In this document: positions 46,414-57,823 of the stretch, one piece after another | Position numbering within the stretch: the first letter of the stretch is position 1 | Layout: each line of letters opens with the position of its first letter | Source of the DNA: Engraulis encrasicolus | Taxonomy: Eukaryota; Chordata; Actinopteri; Clupeiformes; Engraulidae | Reading direction: 5' to 3' | Length of the DNA: 64,000 nt | Assembly (NCBI RefSeq): GCF_034702125.1 | Contig: NC_085876.1 | Coordinates: 16,307,253-16,371,252 of the forward strand | The notes under the pieces: generated by a model | Seen by the model: the letters and a program-made list of their open reading frames with translations, nothing else | Databases searched by the model: none | Told to the model about the DNA's origin: nothing | Translations under genes and position numbers: made by a program

Positions 46414-47567
46414 TAATTACACAGAGGAGGGAATTGAAGCCCATCATTAACACCCTCAATCTTAAGCTGAGTAAAACAGATTTAGATTTATGCCTCACCC
46501 ATGCAAGAGCATGTTGTTACCAGGCCCGGCAGCAGCAGCACATGGCTGTTGGGTGGGCCTTGCTGTGTGTGTATGGGGGGGGGGGGGCATTAAGCGGGGG
46601 TCTGGGGGGCCTCCACCCATAAGTTAGATTTTTTTAGATGCAATATACTGCATTTTAACCAAATTGTATCTTGTTTCAGCTCAATATTGGAACCACACTT
46701 TTGTTTCTAACAGAAAGATTTTGTTTTTCAAGGGACACACATTTTTCCATAACTTCACTTAGGAAATAATCAGTGAAATACTTTTGCCCACTGACTTGTT
46801 ACCATGCAAACTGAAACTTCACTGAATCAGGGAAACCTGCATCCACTGAGTGAGTCTTGGGTTTTTATTTGTCACAATTCGAAAATATATCTCCCACCTT
46901 TAAAAAAAAAAAAAAAAAACAATGTAAAAATCATTAGGCCTATGGTCGGGCAAGTCTTTGTATATACAGTAGGTAATTAACAGTAGGCTAAACTTTACAT
47001 ACTAGGTGTGGTTCACAAATGCATTCCTATACACTAAAGTAAACAACATTCAGTAAGCTTTCAGACACAATATCTTTAGTGCAATTATATTGGTATAGGT
47101 AACTACTTTGAGTCCATTCACAGGTAAATAGTTAAGTATTCTCCTTTTCCTCTTTTAAAAAAAAAAAAACAATAGGGCAGCGACCCTGCGTGTGTGTGTG
47201 TATTAACAACAATACATTCTTGAATCATAAAGTGGTCAGGAAAATCTCTGATAACTGGATAAGACTATTTTTGGGGGCAGGCTACCAATTGCCGTTCACT
47301 TGCGCTAGCTTAGCAACATGGACATGAGAATTCACAAGGACTGCATGGAATGTGAAAAAAACGTTCTGGACACATTGTTTACACCCTGGCTGACTCGGAA
47401 ATGAGGTCTGGTGTCCAAAATCCCGGAGGTACACTTTAAAGTAAGTGTAACAGTACCGAGAGGTAGATACTACTTTAAGCACCAATTTGTGCAACTCAAT
47501 ATCAATTTAACCACACAGGTTTTAGGGCAGAGATGACAGAGACGTGGGTTACAAACAATTACAAATC

Positions 47568-47573
47568 TTTATT
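47568..47573 (-). terminator. Poly(A) signal of the four-exon unit
   Basis: TTTATT on the + strand is AATAAA on the minus strand. It is followed in transcript sense by a T/G-rich stretch (tttgtaattgtttgtaaccc), a good downstream element. Confidence 0.5.
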
Positions 47574-47656
47574 TTCATTTAATTATCACATATAGAATAA
47601 TATTTAAAATACCGGTATTAGAATCTCACACACTCACATGCACACGCACACGCACA

Positions 47657-47711
<55 letters not shown>

Positions 47712-48195
47712 GCCTGGGCTACAAGTAGCCTAGTGCTCCACCCTAGTGGAGGTATTCCCAAAAACAAAACCAATGATGCTGAGCCAAAACAAAATACTAA
47801 CAAAATATTAAAGAGGACACACCGCAAACAAAAAGTAAATAAATGAAAAGCACTGCACACAATATAAATGAAGTAAAGAAATAAATCAAATCAAATGAAA
47901 CACAGCAAACAGAAAGACACACCATGCAAATTAGCACATCAGCATAACAGATTCTGCTATTTGGAAAAGCCCCATTAACTGGGCATTGGCGCACCGCCAC
48001 CAAGCTCAAGCAGCGTGCACCAAATGGACAGGGACTGAACAGACAGGACACACACACAGAGAAACACAAATCACGGGACAGGTGATGCCAAGCAGTTATA
48101 GCAAGCAGCAAGCATAGGCTAAGCGTCATGCACCCGCGTCCAACACACAAAGCGGCCAAGCAGCAGAGACGCAAGCAATAGGCGAGGGGCGGCAG

Positions 48196-50098
48196 TCACC
48201 GTGAGCAGACAGGAGGAACAGGACAGGGGAGGACAAAGCGGCAACTCTGACCGTAATGGTTGGAAGCCCCACGGGCCCTAATGGAGAATACAAAATAAAT
48301 GCATTTACTTAAAGCGCCTATTTGTATTTACATAACGCGCCTAACTAAGACAGTTAGAAGGGTATGAGAAGGAGAACCTACCGATGTAGCCGGCACACGC
48401 CGTCCAGAGAGGCACACGCTGCCAAGGTGGAGAGACTTCGATTACCGAATCGTCTCGTGATGGATGCTGTGAACCGAGAATAATGTCAGCATGTTGCCCC
48501 CAGTAAAAGTGAAGTGCACACGCCAGTGAGCATTACCAACTCACCTGGACAAGGGTCAGCGAGCGCGTCGGAGGGGAAGAGATGGAGCCATACAGCTGTG
48601 CAGATGGCAACAATTAGCCCAAGCTGAAACAAAGAGGATCTGTTAAGCTCTGAACTAGTGATGGGAAATTTGAAGCGAGGCTTCGAAGCGTGCTTCGAGC
48701 AAAAGTGGGCGCAAAATCTGAAGCCTCGCTTCGAGGCGTTTGACGTCAAGAAATACCACGTGACAATGCCAGATGAGGCTTCACATTTTGCGAAGCGCGT
48801 GGACGTGTCATTGCGCGCCGCTACCCAAACAAGCTTTCTGCGCCTCGGAGCACTTGTCAAGTTTTCAGATTGCGTTTGTTGTGTGAATGTTGAGACTGGA
48901 TATGTAGTGACTTTGATTTGGTTCCACTATACAATAAATTCAGCTCATGCCGTAGATTGACCCAAATGTCCAAATATGATATGCAATTCCCTTTTGATGT
49001 AGATTTTCAAAGTGAGACGCTCCCGAAGACGTGGTGGAAAATTGTTTTAGTTCTAGGCCTACCTTGAGCTAAGCTACCATAAACGAGACAGCAGTTCTGT
49101 CAGCAATTATTAGTAGTCCTACTCAACTTAATAGCTAAATAAGAGTGCAGACATATTTTATTTAGTCTATTTTAATGGTTTTTGTGCGGGTTTTAATGGG
49201 CTTTACAAGTTGTGTCATCTTGACGAGATGAAGGAAACTCAGCTCTGCCGTGTAAAAAGTCACATGGCTGGCGCAGTGGTTAAACTGTCCGACCTGAATT
49301 CCCATGATCATTGGTTCAAATCCTCGTGGTAGCAGTGTGATGATCAATTAAAGATTTTAATTTCGCAGGGTAGCCTTCTGTCAAATCTGACTAAATAAAC
49401 AATGAAATTATCTGTGAGCCTGGCCTAGTGGTGAAGGCGGCAGAATGCTACCTTTATCATTGTGAGTTCGAATAGGCCTAGTGGATAACTGATATTTGTT
49501 AGAATCTCTTGAATTAGGCCTACATTTCATTCATAGGCCTATAATGTGACTCTATTCATTATATTTCTTTCCGGTTTAATTGGCTGCTGTTGCGTTTATG
49601 GCCCACTCCCGGTCGCGCGCCGACCTCCACAAAATGATGCTCTCTCTCACTTCCACGATAACACATGGGTCAGCGTTAAACTTGATTTGAGTGTTCCACA
49701 ATCACGAGTCATTAATTCCATACACACACCCCATCACATTTATTGAAACGGAACGAATACAAATAAGACACAAGAATTTTTTTTTATGAAATCAATGCCT
49801 GCCGTGTCATTTCATTGCACACCAGATGGCGCCAGTGAGAAATGAGGCTTCGAAAAATGCTTCGAATGCTTCGAACCTTTTGGCTTGAAAGCCTCATTGG
49901 TTCAGGAAGCCTCATTTGCCCATCACTACTCTGAACGCAATCCAGGACAAGAAACGCGAGTGCAGAGGAACGGCAACCTACCGAGCAGCCAGGGGCACGA
50001 CGAGTTCCCTCCGGGGCAAAAGCGATGAGGAGCATACAGCCAAAGCTGCTAGCAAGTCTGTTCCTCTCAGCAAAAGCACTGAATGTTTGCGTCGCCAT
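48196..50098 (-). CDS. Candidate small four-exon gene (120 codons) inside the hAT element
   Basis: Coding exons on the minus strand: 50098-49982, 48623-48545, 48466-48382 and 48277-48196. Donors are tcg|gtaggt, cag|gtgagt and tcg|gtaggt; acceptors are tttgtttcag, ggttcacag and tctccattag. The frame from ATG 50098 stays open through all three junctions and stops at TGA 48198-48196, predicting 120 residues. The protein starts MATQTFSAFAERNRL, has a hydrophobic segment LGLIVAICTAVWLHLF at residues 40-55 (possible signal anchor), a basic stretch ITRRFGNRS and a Cys/Pro-rich end. An inverted CCAAT box and a CATAAA sequence precede it, and AATAAA lies 620 bases after the stop. Intron 1 holds a complete hAT insertion. 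I recognise no family, and it could also be a non-coding RNA with a chance frame. Confidence 0.4.
48656..49928. mobile_element. Non-autonomous hAT, 1273 bp, TSD CTCTGAAC
   Basis: Starts TAGTGATGGGAAAT and ends CATTTGCCCATCACTA in inverse; the subterminal regions are full of 'gcttcgaagc'-type words. The 8-bp flank CTCTGAAC is perfect at 48648-48655 and 49929-49936. It sits in intron 1 of the four-exon unit. No transposase remains. Confidence 0.88.
49265..49480 (+). other. Two tRNA-like Pol III promoter modules inside the hAT insertion
   Basis: Module 1: A-box TGGCGCAGTGG (49269-49279) and B-box GGTTCAAATCC (49313-49323). Module 2: A-box TGGCCTAGTGG (49425-49435) and B-box-like GAGTTCGAAT (49463-49472). 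Neither folds into a proper cloverleaf by eye, so these are SINE heads or tRNA relics, not functional tRNA genes. Confidence 0.45.
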
Positions 50099-50506
50099 CT
50101 TCTTTATGCAGGTGTGGCTTGCGGTCACCCAATCGTGAGCTCAGGTGAAGCCCCGCTGGGGGGACTGTCACCAAAGTGTCAAACGTGCACAGGGAGGAAA
50201 CAGACATGACTGACAGCAATAGAAAGCTCTACTGCTACACATGCATTCAGGAACAAAATATTTTTCCCTGTGCATAAATCCTGCCCAATAGTCCACCATA
50301 ACACATAAGAACTCAAAATAAGAAAGTGTACTCACGTTTATGAACGCACACAAGACATAAGAGAACTAAACAACATGTGAGTAAATATTATATTTAGGAC
50401 CTCTGGCCCACCTACCATACCACCACGGCCCACAGCATATAGTTTGAGAATCACTGTCCACTACTGGTCCTTCTTCCACTGGTTCAGCGTCTCTCTCTCT
50501 CTCACT

Positions 50507-50661
50507 GGGTCTTTCTCAAAACCTAGGACAGTGTCCTTCCAAGTGTATCAGCCTAATTAGTCACGCCCAGTGATTGGATACTCTTTGGTGAACTCTACAG
50601 AATATCCAATCACAGGCTGATACACTTGGAAGGACACTGTCCTAGGTTTTGAGAAAGGCCC
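50507..50661. repeat. Palindromic MITE, 155 bp, copy 1
   Basis: GGGTCTTTCTCAAAACCTAGG at the left is matched in inverse by CCTAGGTTTTGAGAAAGGCCC at the right. The arms continue through 'acagtgtccttccaagtgta' and 'gtgattggata' almost to the centre, with a ~15-base gap in one arm. Confidence 0.85.
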
Positions 50662-51069
50662 GTTGTGTGTGTTTGTGTTTATGTGTGTGTGTGTGTGTGG
50701 GTGTTAGGGCAGCGATCCGCCTACATCCTTGTGAGTGTGTCACAGAAAACAGAGCTGGCTGGGGATGTTGCTCGCTGTTCTTAGCATGGTCTTCTTCATC
50801 TGTTCATGAGTAAACATTATTTTCAGATTAGAGAGTGTTATGTATATTTGGAGTTACAGCACTGTATTCAGCACCGATATGTAATTTATTTCAGAGTTAC
50901 ATTTTTTTTTAGGCCATACTTTGTGTTGATTGACCAACAACAACTTAAGTAAAACTCTTATGAAGTGATTTAAAAACTCAAGCTCACCCTCAGTAAGGTG
51001 GTAGGCGACGATGTGCAGCTGCGTGGAATCTTCGCAAGACAGCGTCCCTCCATTCGTCCCTGAATTTTT

Positions 51070-53986
51070 TCAGAAGTTCTTCTCGAAGGCCAGTTTTATT
51101 AAATCGGCCTCACGTTTGTGCAGCATGCTTTGTCTGTGGTCGGTGAAAACATTCTTGAGAGTGGAAAAAGAGTTCTCACAGACAGCAGTACTTGCGCCAA
51201 AAGTCACGCCTGGCATAGCCTCAAGTGGGACTTGTTTCGCAATGGTGAACTCTGTGTCGACAGCGGTTGTGTTGCTGAGTTCTAGTAGAGGGAGTATTTT
51301 GGAGATGTCCAGAAAAGTGGGATCATTTGGGTCCAAGGCTTTCAGTCCGTTCAAAACGCGCTTTGATTTCCTCACAGACAGCATCGATGCAGCTGAAGTA
51401 TAATCTTTGTAGTTGGTCTTCGCTATTTGGATCGTCTTGCGTCACTCTGGCCTCCGCGACATACATGTGAAACGCTGGGTTTAGCGTGCGCCTTCTTTTC
51501 GCCACCGGCTCTGTACCCTGGTAGCGCTCCAATAGGGCCTTGAATTCTGTTTCCTCCAGCAGATTCTCGATGGAATGCACACGCTGAATTGACGAGTTGT
51601 GTGCCAGTGAGTAGATCCATGTCCTCTCTCTGCAGCATGACATTGGGGGGATCCAGGAATGAGAGAATACGGTGAACCATCTCTGCAATAAAGCGAAAGC
51701 TCGGCTCAGCTATAATGCGCAGTAGCCCCAAGCCTTCGACGCGCACCTCAGCACCGAAAGTTCTCTTCCCGTCAATGTCTTTGAGCAATGTTACTAGGTC
51801 ATCAAAGGACTTGGAATGGCTGAGACGGTGTTTAGGTGACTCGCCCAGCGTTGATCCAGAAGATGCTTCAATTGTTCGCCCTTGTACAGGATGGCCACAG
51901 TTGGTTTTCGGCGGAATTTATAAAGCATATTGCATGCATTAAAAAAAATACACCAGTAGCTGCTCTCCCGACAGGGCGTGGGTGATGACCAGATGTAATT
52001 GGTGATTAAAACAGTGCACATAGGGTATCTCACGGCACAATTTTCTCTGCAGAAGCTTTTGCACTCCACCATGTTTACCTGACATCAGGGAGGCGCCGTC
52101 ATAGACTTGGCTGATTGTTTTTTGTGGGGCTATGGCTCGTTCAAAAACTGGGGAATCCCAAGAAAGCTGACCTAAAACCTCGGGAAAGTGGGCGTGAACA
52201 TTTGGTGACGCAATGTCAGATTGATAATTATCGAGGTTGATCTCAGGCGGAAGTATATAACAACAAGTTCCCGAGCTCATGTTTTGTGTGACGACACACG
52301 CATCATCAACATGGCACCCATGCATGCAACTGGCATGTAAACAGTATCATCAATGCTAAAATATCATCTTGTAATCACTATCAACAACACCTGTAAGGGC
52401 CAAAACATACCAAGGCAGAACGGAACCGGCACGGGACGAACGCGGTCTTTCTTACTTTCGGCCGGCGTGTTTTTCTCTGCCTTTCACACTGACAGCATCG
52501 GCGTGCGCGGCCAGTCCTATTCAAAACCCTTCCCATAGCCAAAGCTAGCATGCTACTTTGCCATTCATTTGAATGAGACACCGCCGGCGTGAAAAATACG
52601 CTCGAGTTCTATTTTCCAAATGCAGCGCGGCGCGGAGCCGGCTCCCGCGCCGCTGACGCTCGACTACCGCCGGTTGGTGTGTAAGGACAGATAGGTTTCA
52701 ATGTATTTTCACCGACGCCGGTAAAAAACGCGGCCGTTCCGCGACGCTTTACCGCCTTGGTGTGTAAGACCCCTAATGTCATTCAATTGCAGATGCACAT
52801 ATGTCAGTAATTCTGGTCTCTGACTGTTTAATTTAGCTTACTTCAGCTAAAATGATATGTCGTGGATGTGGAGGCTCAAGTGGAGGTGACAAAAAGGAAA
52901 GAGGACCAAAACAAAACGGGCATGATTCCCGATTGTTCCGGGATCAGTGGCGTTCATGCGCCTAACTCCAGAACTCGGTTGTCATGTGAGCAGTGTCGTC
53001 AGATGTCTCGAGAGGTCCCGAGTCCGTGAAGGCAACATTAATCCTGCTTTGGTCAACTCGTCAATGATGCAATCCGTCAGTATGGCAGCATCCCCCTCAT
53101 CCAATGTAGCGATTGGTTAGAAGGCGTTCAGTTGGCTCCAGGAGACCATTGATGTAACGCAGAACGATCGAAATATTCTCTCTCCCAGTAGGATCTCGCG
53201 TGCCATCGGCCTTAATGGTGTAGAAGGATTCTCCGACCTTCCGCACGATGTGCTCTGTCACCATAGTAGGCCTAGACATAATGTCTACTTTTTCGTTCTG
53301 GATTTCGCGGCTGGTGTATCTAGCGTTGCGTGGCATAGTTAGGTCTACCTTGGCTAACTTGGGTTTTTTTCTCAAGGTGTATTCAAACAGAGACTAAAAC
53401 AATCCGCAGTCACTTTCATCCCTGCTGTCAAAGGAGTCACGGTCACCTCAGAAAGGCAGCTGGTTTACGGACAGGAATTCTATGACATCTATTATGGATG
53501 ACAAGTAATACCTGTTCCGATCTAGCTGATCGTTGTTGAGTAGGGTGCATATCTTGACCAGATTCCCTTTGCTTCTCCCTGTCCCTCCACATAGCCTCGC
53601 AGGTCAGATGGTCCTTTTCCCCTTTCCACTGCATGCTTCCAATCCCGGAACCCACTCAAAGTAAATATTGTGTCTGCGGACGAGGTGCGAAATTTACGGA
53701 AGGGAAAACAAAATGCTGCGTCTCTTTTGACCAGAGTACTCCAGCCACTCTCTGCTTTTGTACCAGTCGGTACTGAAGGATCTAGGTTTCCCTGAGAAAA
53801 GACGTTTAGGGTATGTCTGAAGAATGACTTGGGCTGGCTTTTCAGTACCAAGATCTTCTGAGCTGGAGTCAGACGCTCCTTGATCAGATTCATGCACTGC
53901 AGTGTGGATCGCGCCGGTGCCTGATGACTGTCACACGAATCTTTCACCTCCACAAACTTTTTGAGGAATCGTCGTATATCCATCAT
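51070..53986 (-). pseudogene. hAT transposase of the ZMYM1-like / TTF zinc-finger type, decayed
   Basis: Domains in order along the minus strand: a TTF-type zinc-finger region (53880-53600: WSTLVKRDAAFCFPFRKF, GFRDWKHAVERGKG; one zinc ligand of the usual CxxC reads Phe); a DUF4371-like segment (53280-53097: GESFYTIKADGTRDPTGRE, first catalytic D, then VLRYINGLLEPTERLL); YDGASLMSGKHGGVQKLL (52100, second D) and YVHCFNHQLHLVITHAL; and the C-terminal hAT dimerisation region ending CENSFSTLKNVFTDHR (51170, third acid E). Frames change several times and a MITE interrupts the gene at 52397-52773. It lies wholly inside the TSD-bounded hAT element, so it is the element's own former transposase. Confidence 0.85.
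52397..52773. mobile_element. PIF/Harbinger-like MITE, 377 bp, TSD TAA
   Basis: The ends GGGCCAAAACATACCAAGGC and GCCTTGGTGTGTAAGACCCC are imperfect inverted repeats. TAA flanks both sides (52394-52396 and 52774-52776). The interior is strikingly GC- and CpG-rich with many 'gccgg'/'cgcggc' words. It interrupts the hAT transposase. Confidence 0.75.
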
Positions 53987-54286
53987 CTTATTTCTGTAAA
54001 TTGTTTTTAGCCTAGCCTACTTCCGTTGCTCATATCACTGAAACTGACATTCGCGCTAATTTCTGACAGTTCTATGATTGGCTATGTTTAACCCACATCA
54101 TCTTGGAAAAAAAAACAATCAGATTATTACAAATAATCTGAAATGTTTTAAATTCATTCATTTTTCTTTTTTATGCCCTTTGTAGGAGTCTGTTTTTTTT
54201 TTTTTTTTCATCACTCCGTGGATGGGATGGCCTACGTCACTCAGTGGGCGGGCCTTGCCGCCCATGGAGCCGGGCCTGGTTGTTAC

Positions 54287-55222
54287 ACTTAGGAAACGTG
54301 TATTAGGTTAATTGTAGAGTGCTTATAAAAGGGGAGAAATTGAACCTTGTGGATTTAGTAGGATTTTGTAGTTTTTATAATTAGTTGACTGTTGACAACT
54401 CTGCAATTAAATTAACTTGTATGACCTGTGTAGGGTGTATAGTATTAAATAAACGGCCCATATATTGAAGTGCATCATCTCTTCATAGGCTTTACACATT
54501 CCTATTTGGGAGGAGAGAACAAGTGCCCACAGTGTCATGGCACCCCAGTGATTGCAGCTGGGCTCTATCAAAGGCTGCCACTGCCACCGCCTCACCAGAG
54601 TGAACTCATCATTACCATACATTAACATTTCCACCAGTGCTGCTAAATGGCCCTCTGAGCATTCACATCAGCAGCAGGGCTGAGTCACGAGGCTCAGAGA
54701 GCAGAAGAATTGCCCTTCACAGAAGCTTCTAACCCGCTCAGGTGCTGTGCAACCATTGCATCAGTGGATTGAATGCAAAATAAGTTTGGGTGGATATGAA
54801 ACCTGAGATGTTTCTGTGTCTTGTTTGTTTTGTCAGACAGGATTCTCTTTTCAGTTAGCAGGGGGACAGAAGGAGAGAACAACTTGGCATTCCTTTAATT
54901 ACCACACTCGTGAAAATATAAACACAGCAAATATAAACACAAATACCAACAGTCTAATTAAATTACCTTGCTATAGGAGGGCTGCAAAAAAGCACGCACC
55001 AGGGATTTAAAATCTGGGAAATTGGAAAGGCAGTTGGAGCATTATGTCAAATGATTCTCCAAAATAGTTTGGATGAAAGTCATTTAAAAACACACTTTTC
55101 ACAGATTTGGCTAAAATCTCCCATTTACTTCCATTCAAAATGTCAAAATGCCTATGTGCAACAAAGAGGTGATGGAAAGGAGTGGGTACATATCCTTTGA
55201 TTGTGTTCATCTGCGATCCCTG
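54287..55222. other. No gene recognised
   Basis: Single-copy-looking AT-rich DNA without splice-bounded coding sequence. Confidence 0.4.
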
Positions 55223-55223
55223 C

Positions 55224-55808
55224 AATGGGGCACCTAAGTCTCCACCTCTTCCGGGTGGCTCGTGGGGCTGGGAACGCAAAAACTTTTGACTGGGCTGTAA
55301 TGGACAGATCAAAGCTATTTTCCAATCCACCTAGCATTTCCCCGTCGATCACACATATGCTGTGCCTCAGAATTAGTAACATGTGCTTGTTGACTTCACT
55401 TGGCAAGCGGTTTTTGAGTTGTGTGTGTGCAAAATGTAAATATGTAAATATGTAATTATTTGGACTACACAACAGACGTCACATGTCCGACGTCCAGCCA
55501 CTTAAGCCGCGGTGCAGCGGTAGGGTTGGCTGTGCCTCGGTTCACGTCAGATATGCGAGGCGCACGTGTAGTCTCTAACACAGTTTTGCACAAAAGTTAA
55601 AATAACGTTTCTTGCGTGTCAAAAATGAGTGGTCTTATGACGCAAATCCAAACCTCTCAAATTCACTGTCATCATATGTGAAATCTGGAGCACATGCCAA
55701 ACGGGATGAGGATTTAGCTTGACTCGCTCCATTAACTCTCATTCAAAATTTTGAGAGCTCCAGCCCCACGGATCGGAAGTAGAAGGGCGTGACTTAGGTG
55801 CCCCATAT
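55224..55808. mobile_element. MITE-like repeat with ~45-bp inverted ends
   Basis: ATGGGGCACCTAAGTC at the left and GACTTAGGTGCCCCAT at the right are perfect inverted repeats, extended by weaker matches (gtggggctgg / ccagccccac). The flanking duplication is unclear. Confidence 0.6.
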
Positions 55809-56298
55809 TGCCCACCTACCCTTAGCCCTCAGATTGAATTGAGGGAAGATGTGCTGAGTGAAATCGTGTGTAGCAGGTGGTTCAACCCAGAGCCATCTAA
55901 TAACAGAGTTACGTCACTCCCATAGACCTCTATGGTCCAATCTTTCCACAGCAATGGCGGCTCTCATGGAGCCTCACGGAGCGTTAACATGGAAATCCCC
56001 ATTGACTTTAGTTCTATTAGAAGTTACTTATTTCTAGGAGGTGGCCGTAGAACACAGAAAATGTGGTTAATGTAATTTGTTTGTACTTAATCTTTGTTTG
56101 GTATGTGATGGTTCTGTGTTAGTTTCCAACGAACAGAAGTTTACTGTTAAGAAACATTTTAATCTACGCGAATCACATCACCAACCGACTTCCTGGTCCC
56201 CGGTTTGCGCAACTCTTATAAGACGGTTCTGGTTCAGCCAGGAGAGAAAAAGTGTGTCTTTCTAGAAAAATGGCAGCACAGGCTAATGGAATTCCTCT

Positions 56299-56559
56299 CA
56301 GGTGCCGTTTCCACGTAGCTGGATATTTTTATAAGTGGATTATTTTTTCTCCTGCTTGCATTGGTTTTGCATTAGTTTTGGCCTTCCGTTTCCACGTAGC
56401 AGATATTTAAAATCCAGGTAAAAAAAAGCAGGAGAAAAAAAAAATCCTATTTAGGGGGCTGAAACGCATTTGTTACAATGGAGGACTTATTTTTATCCAC
56501 ATGTTGCGTTTACATCTAAACAGGAGAAAAAAATATCCTGCTATGTGGAAACAGCACCT
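56299..56559. mobile_element. MITE, 261 bp, with inverted ends
   Basis: CAGGTGCCGTTTCCACGTAGC at the left against GCTATGTGGAAACAGCACCT at the right in inverse. A third, internal copy of 'ccgtttccacgtagcaggat'-type sequence lies near 56390. No matching TSD. Confidence 0.6.
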
Positions 56560-56686
56560 CAGTGTTGAGGTTGTGTGGAGCTCATCCTCAGTAAGATATG
56601 TTTCCATTCATGAATGTCAAGCCTATAATGCCAGCCTTTATTGTACCACACTGCTCAAAGGTGTTCAGTATCAGAGAGAGGGCATT

Positions 56687-57133
56687 CCTCAAAACCTAGT
56701 GCAGTGCACTTCCAAGTGTATCAGCCTAATTAGGTACACCCAGTGATTGGAAACTCTTTGGTGAACTCTGCGGAATATCCAATCACTGGGCGTGACTAAT
56801 TAGGCTGATACACTTGGCGTGCGTTGCAATATGCGACCTTGCCTCCTCCACTTGCTTCCTGTCATGATGACATCACTGACAACAGCATTATATTTCAATA
56901 TCTTGCAAAAGCTCAATTGTAGAGTCTTTTTCTCATTTGCAATTGGGATGGTGGAATGGAATGAAAAACACTCCCCCAAAAGTTGTTGTGGCTAGGCTGA
57001 CAGCTGGGAAAGTTTATCGTTTTCTCCACGCAGTAGGGGCCAGGAGGCGGGACGAGGAGACAAGCGCAAGTGGAGGAGGCAAGGTCGCATATTAAAACGC
57101 ACTCTTGGAAGTGCACTGCACTAGGTTTTGACA
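56687..57133. repeat. Palindromic MITE, copy 2, split by another MITE
   Basis: Same family as 50507-50661: 'cctcaaaacctag', 'cttccaagtgtatcagccta', 'gtgattgga' and the inverse arms are present. The right arm is interrupted at 'acacttgg' by the element at 56818-57103 and resumes with 'aagtgcactgcactaggttt'. Confidence 0.8.
56818..57103. mobile_element. MITE, 286 bp, nested in the palindromic MITE
   Basis: The inverted ends share GTGCGTT and ATATGCGACCTTGCCTCC (about 36 bases with few mismatches). CTTGG is duplicated at 56813-56817 and 57104-57108. Confidence 0.75.
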
Positions 57134-57823
57134 GAGAAGGTCGAATGTATGAGTGGTCACAGGCTGGTGGCCAGGAGTGGCACTGCAGTATGTTCTCGCA
57201 GCCAAGTAAATAATGAATGGGTCCCAATGGGGCTGTATGCTTCTAATAATTGTATCTGTCAGTGCAATTTTTTCCCTGGAAATAATGAAGTCGCGTTCGA
57301 TAGATAGGAGTAAGTGAAAGCATTTGCCGACACGTTTGCATCTTGTCAAGTGTTAGATTCTTGAAAATGACCCTTATTTAAACTATAGCAATGGCTAAAT
57401 GACTTTACGGCACTTTGCCATTTCTTTTGTAGTTTTAAGTCTGACTTCAGATGTTGATGTGTTTAAGTTATGTTAGGATTGTTGCGGACACCTGTTATTT
57501 ATTGCATTTAAGGTGGTGGAAAAGCGGTAAGTGTAAATGGGGTAAAGGAAATGACAGCGCTCATCCTTAAGAATTTGGGCACCTTCAATTAACATGTTGG
57601 ACGGTGGTGGGGGGTTTTGAGGTGTGTGACCATAGATGTCTCTGCGAGGATCAGTCAGAGTACGTCTGTCGCCACCTCTGGTCGTAAATAGTCGCAGAGA
57701 TTCCTCAGCCAGCAGGTATTAGCCGAATGCTAGCGTGTTGCAGGACAAAAGTAACAAGTCTTTGGGAGAACATAGTGATGCAAGGAACCTTTAACCTCAC
57801 TTCTAATACAACTTCCACTATAA
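57134..57823. other. No gene recognised
   Basis: No exon or terminal repeat supported. Confidence 0.35.

Larger units (their letters stand above)
46521..54278 (-). mobile_element. Large hAT element, 7.76 kb, TSD GTTGTTAC, carrying several later insertions
   Basis: The left end CAGGCCCGGC and right end GCCGGGCCTG are perfect 10-bp inverted repeats, and GTTGTTAC is duplicated at 46513-46520 and 54279-54286. Inside on the minus strand is a decayed hAT transposase. The rest contains a non-autonomous hAT (48656-49928), a foldback (50507-50661), a Harbinger-like MITE (52397-52773) and a four-exon transcription unit. The subterminal 'gtctggggggcctccaccca' is typical of this hAT group. Confidence 0.88.

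Noticed and set aside
47174..50717. Similar phrases 'gggcagcgaccc' (47176) and 'gggcagcgatcc' (50707) as a TSD for the spliced unit
   Set aside because: The match is imperfect, and there are no inverted ends or poly(A) next to them; chance or an unrelated repeat is as likely.
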